NCBI GenBank assembly: GCA_029212405.1
Contig: JARGNR010000044.1
Span: forward strand, 1-55,357
DNA: 55,357 nt
DNA from: Saprospiraceae bacterium
Lineage (GTDB): Bacteria; Bacteroidota; Bacteroidia; Chitinophagales; Saprospiraceae
Direction: 5' to 3'
In this document: one piece after another, positions 9,201 to 18,811 of the stretch
Numbering within the stretch: the first letter of the stretch is position 1
Layout of the letters: each line of letters starts with the position of its first letter
Program-made: the position numbers and the translations under genes
Notes under the pieces: model-generated
The model's database searches: none
Seen by the model: the letters and a program-made list of their open reading frames with translations, nothing else
Told to the model about the DNA's origin: nothing

Positions 9201-9548
9201 TTTTTGAAGAGAAATGGTGTTTATTTCTAAAGGCTTTCCTGAACTAAGGACAGACATCAGGTCTAAGGATAATTCGATAGTTTCGGCTTCAATCAATGTA
9301 TCGTTTTCAAATTCATCAATTCCTGTAACCGAGAGTTGATCAAGTGTGAAATTGAAATCGGGAAAGCTTTTTACCAAGGATAAGTTTACATCGGTAAACT
9401 CAACTTTTGCGTTGATGTTTTTATTGATTTCAGTTTTTACAGTTTCGACAATTCGATCCTTGAAAAAATAGGGGATTGCCAATACAGCAATTAGTAAGGC
9501 AAGCAATAGAAGCCCTGTTATTTTTAGTACTTTTTTTATCATTGACAA
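6285..9548 (-). CDS. AsmA-family protein
   Basis: A 1,087-aa protein with a short cytoplasmic start, one membrane helix (about 8-27) and then a long periplasmic region rich in beta-strand repeats. The pattern NKNINAKVEFTDVNLSLVKSFPDF just after the anchor is typical of Bacteroidota AsmA-like proteins. The family belongs to the AsmA/TamB/VPS13-like group of bridge proteins linked to outer-membrane lipid and protein homeostasis. The last roughly 200 residues differ: an alanine-, lysine- and glutamate-rich helix (KEAENRAQQTQAEAKKLSEK) that probably forms a coiled coil. The gene stands alone and is divergent from the SprB-repeat gene. The family call is good; the cargo is not deducible. Confidence 0.85.
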   Translation of the reverse strand: MSMIKKVLKITGLLLLALLIAVLAIPYFFKDRIVETVKTEINKNINAKVEFTDVNLSLVKSFPDFNFTLDQLSVTGIDEFENDTLIEAETIELSLDLMSVLSSGKPLEINTISLQKPFINIKILRDGKANYDIVKSTDTPAEDAASENEKIQVQLQAYTITEGKFIYDDRLGATYLEMVDLDHNGNGAFTQDVFDFSTTTDIGSITAKSGGITYLNKAKGDIDLNILADIPNSKYTIKENAIGINALQLNMEGFIQLVGDKIDMDIVYSAPNNNFKSLLSMIPSAYTKDFKEVQANGKLSLNGFVKGNYDAISESLPAFLLNLKVENGNFKYPNLPLGIEKINSTIQINSPSSNLDKMVVDISNFNMELGNNPFEAKIKLWTLLSDPNIDSQLQGTIDLAELAKAFPMEGVSQLNGIITSNLSASTSMSAIDAQDYENIDMTGDVSIENLDYHSEGNPQVQVSQMKMNFSPQYVKLDKFEAQFGKSDIKAEGTIDNILAYFAPEKTMTGQLNIRSNFIDANEWAPGEETNTNQPDLSVSESASEAEVFDRYDFTIDAQAKKIVYTEYELIDSKMVGQVTPTKATLRTLETNIGESDFKMDGEFTNINNYIFENETLKGDINLTSNYINANEFMLEEGAVAEEEIEVFPVPEKMDLNINTQIGEVLYTTIPLQNIKGNIKVSDEIATIENGNAKTLGGDVVMNGSYNTQNIEAPKFDMDYKVSSLNYQDAFNQLNTFQALAPIGKFIEGELNTDFNMSGNLGQDMLPILNSLSASGILETMNGTLKNFKPLEELANKLNLNSLKSIDLKNTKNWFELNDGEVKIKDFDYSTNGIDMVIGGSHSLDNEMAYHIKAKIPRTLLKNNAVGQAADKGLGFLQDQASKLGVNIDEAEFVNVDVLITGTMTNPVIKLNLLGADGQLPSIDDIKDKITETAIDKASDVIKDKTGVDVKNIDEEIKEVKEDLSAKAEEEIAALMKKTKSNIDEIIKEAENRAQQTQAEAKKLSEKTKVEGYKQADELVEKAGSNIFKKKAAEITAKKLKETTDEKALQIITKGDEVAKGILDTAKKQTDKIQAAADAQAEEIRKKY

Positions 9549-9630
9549 CTATGATTTTACCTAGTTATTTGTTAGCAGAGATATCTAAACGTTTCATAAC
9601 ATAATTAAGATACAAAAAACACAAAAAAAA

Positions 9631-9669
9631 TTCACAGATCCGATCTCTTTAAGTGATCGGATCTGTGAA
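9631..9669. repeat. Hairpin C: 15-bp perfect stem between divergent genes
   Basis: TTCACAGATCCGATC and GATCGGATCTGTGAA pair perfectly around TCTTTAAGT. The centre ATCTCTTTAAGTGAT matches the core of hairpins A and B at 13 of 15 positions. It lies upstream of both neighbouring genes, which diverge, so a terminator role is unlikely. A REP-like element or regulatory site fits better. Confidence 0.6.
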
Positions 9670-9761
9670 AGAGATTGAGAATAGGGGTGTATGATAAGAA
9701 TGTGACTTTTTTTTAGTAAATTAGAAATTAAATAAATTGCAAGACTGTACCGTATGTAACA

Positions 9762-12700
9762 ATGAAATCGCCCTTTTTTAGATATCTGCTTATTTTTATT
9801 ATTACTTTAATATCGGTAATATCTTATGCACAAGAAGATTGTGTTAATGGTATTGATGATGATGGAGATGGCTTAATAGATATACAAGATGGGAGTGATT
9901 GTTATTGTGGTCAATTGATTTTTCAAGAAGTTTCTGGAAACTTTGAGGATTTTTCTTGCTGTCCATCTTCTTTTACGGGCGGACCAAGTACTGGTATTTA
10001 TTGTCTCAATGATGGTTGGGGGCCAGCCAATATTGGTACATCGGATTATTTTAATACATGTGATTATATTGGAGGAAATATTTTACCTGTTATTCCTATG
10101 CCAATACCGTCTGGGGAAGGGGCCGTTGGAATGATTACACAGGAAAACTATTTGGAAACCATTGGAACGTGTCTTGAAAATAGTTTGCTAGCAGGCAGTA
10201 CTTATAACATAACATTTAGTATTGGATTCAATAGTCTTGGCATCTATGAATCGCCATTAAATACCAATTTAAATATATTTGGCACCACAGATTGCAATAA
10301 TTTTCTAATGAGTGAATCCTTCTCTGCTGGATGTTTATCTGATAATGAAGAATGGGAATTGTTGGCAAGTATTCCTGTTAATGGTGTGGAGAACGATAGT
10401 TGGTTATTTGTTTCTTCTTCTTTTATCCCAAATATAAATGCTGAGGCTATTGCATTTGGAATGGATTGTAACTTAACGGGTATAAATTATCATTACTTAG
10501 ACGATATACAAATTAGCGGTGACTTTATTGTTCCCAATTTAGAAGGAGACTTAACTTCTTTTGGAGATTGTTTGGATGGAGTAACGATTGAGCTTCCCAA
10601 TCCATCTGGTTCCCAATTTCAATGGTATTTAGATGGTGTTGCTATTGCCGGAGCAACTTCAAATCCTTATGTAGTAGATGATGCCAGTGCCGAAGGAGAG
10701 TATCAGGTCATGGTTATCAATGGCCCGAGTTGTAGCTTGTCAAATCCGATAGATGTGCAAATTGAAAGTAATGTTTTGGAAATCGATGGTGAGATCACTG
10801 AGATTCAATGTATATTAAATAACGATGGTATGATTGATATCACAATTAATAGTCCTAATGCTCCGTATGAAGTTGAATGGAGTAATGGTGCTACAGAGGA
10901 AGATCTTGCTTCAATTGGACCTGGTCAATATACAGTAACAGTTACGGATGACCATGGGTGTTCAGGAACAGAAACATTTGTCATTGCAGAGCCTAGTAAT
11001 GTTCAGGCCACAGTAGATGGAGATTGTGTAAATGGTGTATTCATATACATTGATGATATTGTTGGAGCTTCCTATCAATGGTATTTGGATGGTCAAATCA
11101 TTGCTGATGGGATTACAAATCCATATGAATTATCCTCTGATTTTCCTGGTGAATATTATGTGGTAGCAGATAATGGCACCATTTGTACAGAATCTGACCC
11201 CATTTTTGTCGATATCGACCTTGATGTGTTAGAAGTAAATGGAGAGGTTGTTGATATCCTTTGTTTTGGCATACCTACTGGTAGTATTACAGTCATGGCA
11301 AATAATTTGAACCCGCCACTTTCTTATACTTGGAGTAATGGATCTGGTGATCAGGAAATTAATGGTTTGGAAGCAGGAGATTATACAGTAACGGTAATAG
11401 ATGATAATGGATGTTTTGGGGTGGCGAATTTTACCGTGGATACACCTTCGCCTTTCATAAATAACTTGACTGTGGTGCAGCCTGAGATGGGGAATCCTGG
11501 GGGTGCAGGGGTTACAAGTGCAGGAGGAGAAATGCCCTATATATATGCATGGAGCAATGGATATGATCAGCCAACAGATGATAATTTAGCGCCAGGATCC
11601 TATTCTATTACCGTTACAGATGCAAATGGATGTACGGAGGTGTTTGATTTTGTGATTATCAGCAATTTTGTTGCTGTCGAAATAGTGGAAAGTCCATCTT
11701 GTGCTTCTATATGTGATGGGAGTATTTTGATTACCATTGATGGTGATAATTCAGAGTATTCCATCACTTGGGATGATATTAATTTATCTGGGTTTAACCC
11801 TACTCAATTATGCTCAGGGATGTATTCTTATACAGTTACGGATACAGATGGAGCACCGTTTTCTGGCACTGTGACCATCGAAGACCCTCCTGAAGTTTCT
11901 ATTTCTGCGCAATTTGAAGATACAATTTGTACAAATACATTTGACGTAGAATTAGTGCTTATTGTTTCAGGAGGTAATGGCCCTTATTCATATCTTTGGA
12001 ATACAGGGAGTCAAAATGATACTTTATTTGACTTAGGAACTGGAGTATATACAGTGGCAGTAACTGATTTTTCTGGATGTATTTCATTAGACACATTTGT
12101 GATTGATTCTATTCCCATATTGGAACTTGATTTTGAGCTTAATCCTGCTGGATGCGATGGAGTTGAAGGAGGTGCTGTGAATATGTCTATCAATAATGGC
12201 GTAGGTCCTTTTGACATACTTTGGAGCAATGATTCAATTACGGAAGACTTGATAGATGTGGATCAAGGTTGGTATTTTGTGACGATTACGGATAATTATG
12301 GGTGTATTATTGAAGATTCCATTGAAGTATTATCAAATACAGATATTCAAATTGAAGAGACAATACTTCCTGTGAATTGTAGTGGAGAAAATGATGGTAC
12401 CATTTCATTAGAAATTTCAGAAGGGCAAGGGCCATATATGCTTACATGGTCGAATGGTGATGATGCCATGATAATAGATAGCTTGGCTCCTGGCCATTAT
12501 GTTGTAACAGTGATCGATGCAGTAGGGTGTAGTAAGATCGAGGAATATAATGTTTCTGTCAATTCTAATGTGAGTATAACAGCCACAACAACGAATAGCT
12601 TGTGTTTTGGTGAAGATAGTGGAAGTATTGAATTGGAAATTACAAATGCAATAGATTTCAGTCTTCTTTGGGACGATGGGTCCACGAATGAGAATAGATA

Positions 12701-14936
12701 CAATTTATCACCTGGAGAATATGAATTTGCCCTAATTGATAGTTTTGGATGCTTTTATAGTGATCAATTTGTATTGACAGAAGGAATAGAAATAAATTAT
12801 GAATCTGTGTTGTTAAATCCTGATTGTAATGGTGCTAATAATGGTCTTATTTCAATTTCTCCTACGACTGCATCTTTTCCAATAGCATATGAATGGAGTA
12901 CTGGAGATACCCTTAATCAGATCAATAATTTGATAGCAGACATTTATTATTTGACCATTACGGACGATTTAGGTTGTAGTAAAGTAGATACATTTATACT
13001 ATCGGAGAATAGTGATTTGCAGTTAGAAGAAATGGTTGTAGACAATTTATGTTACGGCCAGTCGAATGGTTCAATAAGCTTAGAAATAAGTGGAGGTGAA
13101 GAACCTTATTCAATTTTATGGAATACCAATGAAAATTCGGAAAGTTTAGAAAATCTATCGACTGGTGAGTATTCAGTGACAGTTATCGATGGTAACGGGT
13201 GTGAGACGAATCAAATATACCTAATTACTTCTCCTGATTCTCTATATATTCACGAAGCTATTGAATTGCCTTTGTGTTCTCAAGAATCGGGACTAATCAA
13301 AATAGAAGGGGTAGGAGGGCTTTCTGAATATTCCTTTTTATGGTCCACAGGAGAAGTGACATCAGAAATTGAAATTTTGCCTGGAAATTCATATTCTGTT
13401 TCAATGACAGACGGGAACCAGTGTACTGTGATGCAAGAATATATTATTGAATCAATTTCAGAATTAGAAATAACTACTGCATCGATCGTAAATCCAAGTT
13501 CGGCAAATAATGATGGAGCCATCTCCATCAATGTTGAAGGTGGAACGCCACCTTATTCTATCAGTTGGAGTGATGGCCAAATGGGAAGTGTAGCCAATAG
13601 TCTGGGGTTCGGAGTCATTACAGTCACTGTAGTGGATGCAAATAATTGTATCAAAACCTTATCCTTCACATTAGAAAGCAGCCCTCTCATTTTTCAATCA
13701 GTTGTTACTCATAATTTATGTTACGATGATTGTATGGGACAGGTAGAATTACAGATTGAAGGCGGGGTTGAACCTTATGTGATCAATTGGTCAAATGGAC
13801 AAACTCAAGCTGCTGCCATAGATCTTTGTAATGGAAAATACTGGGCTACATTGACTGATGGAAGTGGGGCTGAATTGGTTACTGAAGAATATAATATTGT
13901 CAGTCCAGATCAAATAAGTATTATAGGTCAAACACAAGATATTAGTTGTTTTGAAACTCAAGATGGGGAAATAAGTATCCAAATTCAGGGTGGAAATGGA
14001 CCTTACGAGGCCATGTGGAGTAATTCAGGTCTTGGTCAAACCATAGAGGGGCTCGATGCGGGAATGTATAATGTTACAGTTATAGATGACAATGGGTGTT
14101 TGGTTATAGAAACATTTTCAGTATATGGATTAGATAGTATTGATATTGAAATAGAATTATTACCCAATGATTGTCTGGATGAATTGAGAACTCTTATTTT
14201 AAATGGAGCAAATATTGAAGAGCTCACCTATTATTTGAATGGTGAAATCGTAGAAATATCCAATCAGAATGAAATTTATGGACTACTGCCGGGAGAATAT
14301 GAGTTGTCCTATGAAATCAATGAACAATGTATTGTGGCGGTAGAAACAATTGAAATAGAGGAAGTTCCGAAGATAGAAGTAACTCTGTCTGAACACGAAA
14401 TTGTAGTATTTGCAGATGAGATGGTGTTTGTAGAGTTAGTCATTGAGGATGATCAAGAATTTTTGGGATACACCACCACATGGGAAGTCGAGAATAGTTA
14501 TGACTGCGCAATAAGCAATGAAGAAAATCAATGTTTAGGCATAACCATAATGGCCAGTCAGTCGGAAGTAATAGCAGTAACTGTGACAGATGCATATGGA
14601 TGTGAAACAATTATAGAGTTAAATTTGATTGTTGAAGAACTGATGAATGAGATCTATTTTCCCAATGTATTTAGCCCCAATGATGATGGTATAAATGATG
14701 AATTCATTTTATATTCAAATCATCCAGGAACCATCATTCGAAGCTTGTCTATCTTTGACCGGTGGGGAAATGTAGTATTTTCTCTATCGAACCACTATGT
14801 ACAAGATATTATTAACTGGGATGGCACATTCAATGGTAGGAAAATGAATCCAAGTGTATTTGTTATGATGGTTGATGTAGAATTCGAGAATGGTGAAACT
14901 AGAGTGTATGTGAGTGACCTTACGCTTACCCAATAG
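9762..14936 (+). CDS. Giant SprB-repeat surface protein with T9SS type B (gliding) tail
   Basis: A 1,724-aa protein. A signal peptide (about 1-23) is followed by NGIDDDGDGLIDIQD (29-43), a calcium-binding-like segment common in secreted Bacteroidota proteins, and then a cysteine-containing N-domain. About 14 SprB-type repeats follow, each ending in a version of GxYTVTVTDxxGC. The last 95 residues (from about 1629: NEIYFPNVFSPNDDGINDEF, then IFDRWGNVVF) are a clear T9SS type B sorting domain, which directs export across the outer membrane and cell-surface attachment. Relatives include the gliding adhesin SprB, but most such proteins are adhesins of unknown target. The gene is monocistronic, and hairpin C lies upstream. 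The secretion call is firm. Confidence 0.92.
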   Translation: MKSPFFRYLLIFIITLISVISYAQEDCVNGIDDDGDGLIDIQDGSDCYCGQLIFQEVSGNFEDFSCCPSSFTGGPSTGIYCLNDGWGPANIGTSDYFNTCDYIGGNILPVIPMPIPSGEGAVGMITQENYLETIGTCLENSLLAGSTYNITFSIGFNSLGIYESPLNTNLNIFGTTDCNNFLMSESFSAGCLSDNEEWELLASIPVNGVENDSWLFVSSSFIPNINAEAIAFGMDCNLTGINYHYLDDIQISGDFIVPNLEGDLTSFGDCLDGVTIELPNPSGSQFQWYLDGVAIAGATSNPYVVDDASAEGEYQVMVINGPSCSLSNPIDVQIESNVLEIDGEITEIQCILNNDGMIDITINSPNAPYEVEWSNGATEEDLASIGPGQYTVTVTDDHGCSGTETFVIAEPSNVQATVDGDCVNGVFIYIDDIVGASYQWYLDGQIIADGITNPYELSSDFPGEYYVVADNGTICTESDPIFVDIDLDVLEVNGEVVDILCFGIPTGSITVMANNLNPPLSYTWSNGSGDQEINGLEAGDYTVTVIDDNGCFGVANFTVDTPSPFINNLTVVQPEMGNPGGAGVTSAGGEMPYIYAWSNGYDQPTDDNLAPGSYSITVTDANGCTEVFDFVIISNFVAVEIVESPSCASICDGSILITIDGDNSEYSITWDDINLSGFNPTQLCSGMYSYTVTDTDGAPFSGTVTIEDPPEVSISAQFEDTICTNTFDVELVLIVSGGNGPYSYLWNTGSQNDTLFDLGTGVYTVAVTDFSGCISLDTFVIDSIPILELDFELNPAGCDGVEGGAVNMSINNGVGPFDILWSNDSITEDLIDVDQGWYFVTITDNYGCIIEDSIEVLSNTDIQIEETILPVNCSGENDGTISLEISEGQGPYMLTWSNGDDAMIIDSLAPGHYVVTVIDAVGCSKIEEYNVSVNSNVSITATTTNSLCFGEDSGSIELEITNAIDFSLLWDDGSTNENRYNLSPGEYEFALIDSFGCFYSDQFVLTEGIEINYESVLLNPDCNGANNGLISISPTTASFPIAYEWSTGDTLNQINNLIADIYYLTITDDLGCSKVDTFILSENSDLQLEEMVVDNLCYGQSNGSISLEISGGEEPYSILWNTNENSESLENLSTGEYSVTVIDGNGCETNQIYLITSPDSLYIHEAIELPLCSQESGLIKIEGVGGLSEYSFLWSTGEVTSEIEILPGNSYSVSMTDGNQCTVMQEYIIESISELEITTASIVNPSSANNDGAISINVEGGTPPYSISWSDGQMGSVANSLGFGVITVTVVDANNCIKTLSFTLESSPLIFQSVVTHNLCYDDCMGQVELQIEGGVEPYVINWSNGQTQAAAIDLCNGKYWATLTDGSGAELVTEEYNIVSPDQISIIGQTQDISCFETQDGEISIQIQGGNGPYEAMWSNSGLGQTIEGLDAGMYNVTVIDDNGCLVIETFSVYGLDSIDIEIELLPNDCLDELRTLILNGANIEELTYYLNGEIVEISNQNEIYGLLPGEYELSYEINEQCIVAVETIEIEEVPKIEVTLSEHEIVVFADEMVFVELVIEDDQEFLGYTTTWEVENSYDCAISNEENQCLGITIMASQSEVIAVTVTDAYGCETIIELNLIVEELMNEIYFPNVFSPNDDGINDEFILYSNHPGTIIRSLSIFDRWGNVVFSLSNHYVQDIINWDGTFNGRKMNPSVFVMMVDVEFENGETRVYVSDLTLTQ

Positions 14937-15372
14937 AATTTTGAAATAATTCAGAGGTTTATTTTTAATTAATGTCAACGTGTAGTCTTATTTAAATTAA
15001 GGCAGAACACTGTTTAATTGAGAAGAAGTGCACCAAGATTCAATACTTTCTTTTATTCTTGAAAGTTTCAAGTTTTATGCTGAGGTCTGAAGTCATATAC
15101 ATCCATCTAATCGATAAGAAGTACAAGGCTACCTATATAATTATAGTAGATTTTGTGATTACATATTCATTTGCATGCTATATATTTTTGTATACAGCAA
15201 GAACTTCTGACCTTCGCATGAATTATAATATTGGAAATGTTTCAATATTTTTTTAAAATTAATTTTATCTTCAAATTCATATTTAATTTGGATTGTATAG
15301 GGGTATCTGAATGTATAGTATTCATCCTTTAAGTGAATCCAATTGTAAAATTAGCTTTGAAAAATACCCTTA
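14937..15372. other. Intergenic region, no convincing gene
   Basis: 436 AT-rich bases. A 65-codon open frame at 15059-15256 has poor protein character and I do not support it. TAGCTTTG at about 15353-15360, just before the response regulator gene, fits the -7 consensus, but no TTG lies at the right distance. A weak hairpin (ATTCA and TGAAT arms, about 15322-15337) surrounds CCTTTAAG, a loose echo of the hairpin core found elsewhere. Confidence 0.35.
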
Positions 15373-16092
15373 ATGAAAATCCTTATCGTTGAAGATGAAA
15401 TAATCATCTCTGATGACATACAGATGATGTTGGAAGAGAATGGTTATGATGTTGTTGAACAGGCAACTGATTATGATGAGGCGATCTATGCCATTGATCA
15501 TGATCGACCCGATTTGATTTTGTTGGATATCAGTCTCAAGGGAGAAAAAACTGGGATTGATATCGGTCATTACATTAATAAAAAGAATCCTGTACCTTTT
15601 ATTTATACAAGTGCATTGGTGGATGAAAAAACCATTGAAGGCGCGAAGAAAACGAAACCTGCTTCCTATTTAGTCAAACCATTTAAAAAAGAACAGCTGG
15701 TGACAGCCATTGAAATCGCAATGGCAAGCTTTTCGAAACCTGCAGAGCGCAAAAAAGAGGATGAAAGCATAACGATTTTTAATGATTCCATATTTGTCAA
15801 GCATGGAGATAGATTTGTGAAAGTAGATATTCCCAAAATCTTGTACGTCCAAAAGAGTGATAATTATTTGGATATCTATTTAGAGGATAATCGGTATACG
15901 ATTCGAGCCACTATTGGTGGATTTATTGAGCAATTAAATTATGACCGTCTGTTTCGTACCCATAAGTCATATGCCGTCAATCTGGATTATATCCATAATT
16001 TTTCTCCGATAAAAGTCCTGGTTGGGAAATATGAGGTGCCCATTTCAAAACAATATGCAGATAAACTGAAATCACAACTCAATATATTTTAA
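15373..16092 (+). CDS. LytTR-type response regulator
   Basis: A 239-aa protein. The receiver domain (1-120) has the acidic pair Glu7/Asp8, phospho-acceptor Asp52 in LILLDISL, Ser80 and Lys102 in YLVKPF. A LytTR DNA-binding domain (about 138-239) shows [14 protein letters not shown] and [14 protein letters not shown]. Such regulators bind direct repeats upstream of surface or secreted-protein genes when phosphorylated. The kinase gene begins 14 bases after the stop, so the two form a two-component operon. The flanking giant surface-protein genes are plausible targets by position only. Confidence 0.92.
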   Translation: MKILIVEDEIIISDDIQMMLEENGYDVVEQATDYDEAIYAIDHDRPDLILLDISLKGEKTGIDIGHYINKKNPVPFIYTSALVDEKTIEGAKKTKPASYLVKPFKKEQLVTAIEIAMASFSKPAERKKEDESITIFNDSIFVKHGDRFVKVDIPKILYVQKSDNYLDIYLEDNRYTIRATIGGFIEQLNYDRLFRTHKSYAVNLDYIHNFSPIKVLVGKYEVPISKQYADKLKSQLNIF

Positions 16093-16106
16093 TAAAAGTA
16101 AGCGAT

Positions 16107-18314
16107 ATGCGTTTCAAGTGTTTATTGATTTACCTCTTATTAATTCCTACTGTATGTTTTTCCGAAAGCGGAAGATTAGACAGCTTGCAGAATCTACTTT
16201 TGAATTCAACGGACGAAGTGCGTCAGGTTGAGCTCATGATCCAAATTTCAAAGGAGTACCAATATATTGATATTGAAAAAGCCATAGAAGTTGCAAAAGA
16301 AGCCCAGGCAAAAGCGAAATTACTCTCTCATCCAGAATTGGTATCTAGGGTTGAATTACAACAGTCAGAAAATATGATTATTGATGGTGTGTTTGATCAA
16401 AGTATGGAACTCATTGTAGATAATTTGGAGCGAATGGGGGCCAATACTACCAGTGAAATGAAAGCTGATTTTTTGTCTATAGCCGGATATACGTTCAGAA
16501 GAAAAGGGAACAGTGAAAAGTCATTGGAAAGTTATGAAAAATGTATGGAATACAGTAAATCCATTAACTATAGGAATGGAATAGGACAAGCAGAGAAAGG
16601 GTTTGGGGATCTGAATGAACGGCAAGGGAAATATAAGGAGGCATTGGGGAATTACGAGAGGGCGTTGGCAATTGCAAGGGAGGTAAAGGATATCGATTTA
16701 GAAATTAATGTGCTCAATGCTACGGGCATTATATACGATTATCAGGGCGATGCTCAAACAGCACTGTCCTATTATATTAAGGCAGTTGAACTGGCAGAAA
16801 GTATTGGGAATTTGGTGCGTGCTTCAAAAATTGCGGGGAATATCGGATCACTCCATTATTACATTGAAAACGACGCAAAATCAGCGGAGTATTATTTGAA
16901 GGCATATGACTTGTCGAAGGCGACAAAAAACAAAGATGGACAAGCTTCGGCAGCTCAGGGGATTGCCATTGTGTATAATAGATTTGGTAAGCATGAAGAG
17001 GCTATGAAGTATGCTCAAATAGATTTGGACTTGAGGAAAGAAATGGGAGATGTACGTGGTTTGGTATATGCGTATAAAAATTTAGGGACATCAAGCAGAA
17101 ACCTGAATAATCTCTACGATGCCCAGAACTATTACTTGCTGGGACTGAAATATGCTGAGGAGACGGATCAGAAGCTGAAGATTGCCGTTATGAATTTGAA
17201 TATGGGAAGACTCATGAATCAAATGGAAAGGCCAGCAGAAGCTATTCCTTATTTGAAAAAGTCTATAGAAATTTCAAAATCAATACAAACAAAACGAGAA
17301 GAAAATCTGGCCGTGGAAGATTTGGCTACTTCCTATTACAAATTGGGAAATATTGAAAAAGCGTTCGAATACCAAAAGCTTTATTCAAAGAATGAGACCG
17401 ACTTATTGATGGAACGGAATGATTCTGAGACCATTAAAATGCAAACGGCCTACGAAGCTGAGGCGAAGGAGTTGAAAATTGAAAATTTGGAAAAACAAAC
17501 CTTATTACAAAAAGAAATTATTCGTAAAACGAATTTGGTCAGAAACCTTTCTTTATTGGGAGGATTGATGCTCTTACTGGTAGCAGGTTTGTTTTACAAC
17601 AGGGCCAGAATCAAACAGAAAGCAAATCGCCTATTGCAGGAGAAGAATTTAGAGATAGAAAAGCAAAGTTCAATAATCAAGGAATCTTTGGAAGTCAAAG
17701 AAACCTTGTTGAAAGAGATTCATCACAGGGTAAAAAACAATTTACAAATCATATCCAGTTTGCTCAATCTGCAATCCAAAAAAATTACCGACGATTCAGT
17801 GTTGAGCAGTATCAATGAAGGGAAAAACCGAATAGAAGCGATGTCACTGATTCATCAAAACCTTTATCAAACCGATATCCTGACATCTATTGATATGGAA
17901 AAGTACTTGCATCAATTAATGAATCATTTATCAAGGTCTTTTGAAAATGAATCTCAGACTATCGCCTATTCAATAGATGCAGACCATGTGAGTTTTGATA
18001 TTGATACGGCGATACCTATTGGGCTTATCGTAAATGAATTGGTGTCAAATGCCTACAAACATGCATTCGAAGGGCGCCAGAATGGCAAAATAGACATCAA
18101 AATTGAAGCGGACGAAAATAATGAATATCTACTTTCTGTCTCTGATGACGGTATTGGGATCTCATCAGATTTAGATATCAAAAAATCGAAAAGTCTTGGG
18201 CTTAAATTGGTTAACTCACTAGGTACTAAACAATTAAAAGGAGACCTCAATATTGAAAATAAGAATGGTTCACAAATCGTTATAAAGTTTAAAGATTTGA
18301 AGGCCGCCAGCTAG
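16107..18314 (+). CDS. TPR-containing HisKA_2-type sensor histidine kinase
   Basis: A 735-aa protein. A signal peptide (about 1-19) leads to a periplasmic region of tetratricopeptide repeats (about 60-430; for example [18 protein letters not shown]). One membrane helix lies near 475-497, then a coiled coil and a HisKA_2 domain with [20 protein letters not shown], phospho-acceptor His539. The ATP-binding domain has the N-box [12 protein letters not shown] and the G-box DDGIGIS. TPR plus HisKA_2 kinases are common in Bacteroidota; the TPR part senses or binds a partner in the periplasm. The gene is cotranscribed with the LytTR regulator before it. Its stop overlaps by four bases the stop of the small minus-strand ORF at 18311. 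Confidence 0.92.
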   Translation: MRFKCLLIYLLLIPTVCFSESGRLDSLQNLLLNSTDEVRQVELMIQISKEYQYIDIEKAIEVAKEAQAKAKLLSHPELVSRVELQQSENMIIDGVFDQSMELIVDNLERMGANTTSEMKADFLSIAGYTFRRKGNSEKSLESYEKCMEYSKSINYRNGIGQAEKGFGDLNERQGKYKEALGNYERALAIAREVKDIDLEINVLNATGIIYDYQGDAQTALSYYIKAVELAESIGNLVRASKIAGNIGSLHYYIENDAKSAEYYLKAYDLSKATKNKDGQASAAQGIAIVYNRFGKHEEAMKYAQIDLDLRKEMGDVRGLVYAYKNLGTSSRNLNNLYDAQNYYLLGLKYAEETDQKLKIAVMNLNMGRLMNQMERPAEAIPYLKKSIEISKSIQTKREENLAVEDLATSYYKLGNIEKAFEYQKLYSKNETDLLMERNDSETIKMQTAYEAEAKELKIENLEKQTLLQKEIIRKTNLVRNLSLLGGLMLLLVAGLFYNRARIKQKANRLLQEKNLEIEKQSSIIKESLEVKETLLKEIHHRVKNNLQIISSLLNLQSKKITDDSVLSSINEGKNRIEAMSLIHQNLYQTDILTSIDMEKYLHQLMNHLSRSFENESQTIAYSIDADHVSFDIDTAIPIGLIVNELVSNAYKHAFEGRQNGKIDIKIEADENNEYLLSVSDDGIGISSDLDIKKSKSLGLKLVNSLGTKQLKGDLNIENKNGSQIVIKFKDLKAAS

Positions 18315-18529
18315 GCTGATTGCTCATTTTCTTCGTCTCTCTTTTTTGAAATCCGCTCCGTATTGAAATCCGCTTCAGGGCCATCAATTTCGCTTAAGTT
18401 TTCCATTTGGGACAGCTGTGATTGCCTTACCATTTCAGATGCCAGCACATTTAAATGATGGATTAATTCGTCGAAGTGTTTATTGCAATTAGTAAGATCT
18501 TCCATACAGGTAGAAAATTCATTTTTCAC
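18311..18529 (-). CDS. Small hypothetical protein
   Basis: 72 codons ([20 protein letters not shown]). Predicted helical and acidic in the middle, with a charged tail ([11 protein letters not shown]). It is convergent with the kinase gene and overlaps it by four bases. No family is recognised. The amphipathic pattern and the absence of any competing gene make it plausible, but there is no independent evidence of translation. Confidence 0.45.
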   Translation of the reverse strand: MKNEFSTCMEDLTNCNKHFDELIHHLNVLASEMVRQSQLSQMENLSEIDGPEADFNTERISKKRDEENEQSA

Positions 18530-18811
18530 AAGGTTGCTGTTTTACATGTGATTTCAACTTTTTTGGTTGGAAGTAGGCATATTTTGGTATTAAGTATATG
18601 AAATCGAGGGGTAATCTCTTTTCATGCACTACAGATTTCTTTGGTAGACGCAACTCCTAAAATAGTTCTCACCAGATTTTTACCATTTCACACCTGATCT
18701 AGGTCAGTTCGCACCAATCATTTAAATATTGGAAGCTCTCCCCGTAGTTTTATACTATTAAAGGATTCATTTGATCGAAAGGCATTCTTACAAATTAAAT
18801 AAAAAGCACCA

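Noticed and set aside
15059-15256. 65-codon plus-strand open frame in the gap before the response regulator
   Set aside because: AT-rich composition, no domain-like pattern, no promoter or terminator of its own; likely chance.
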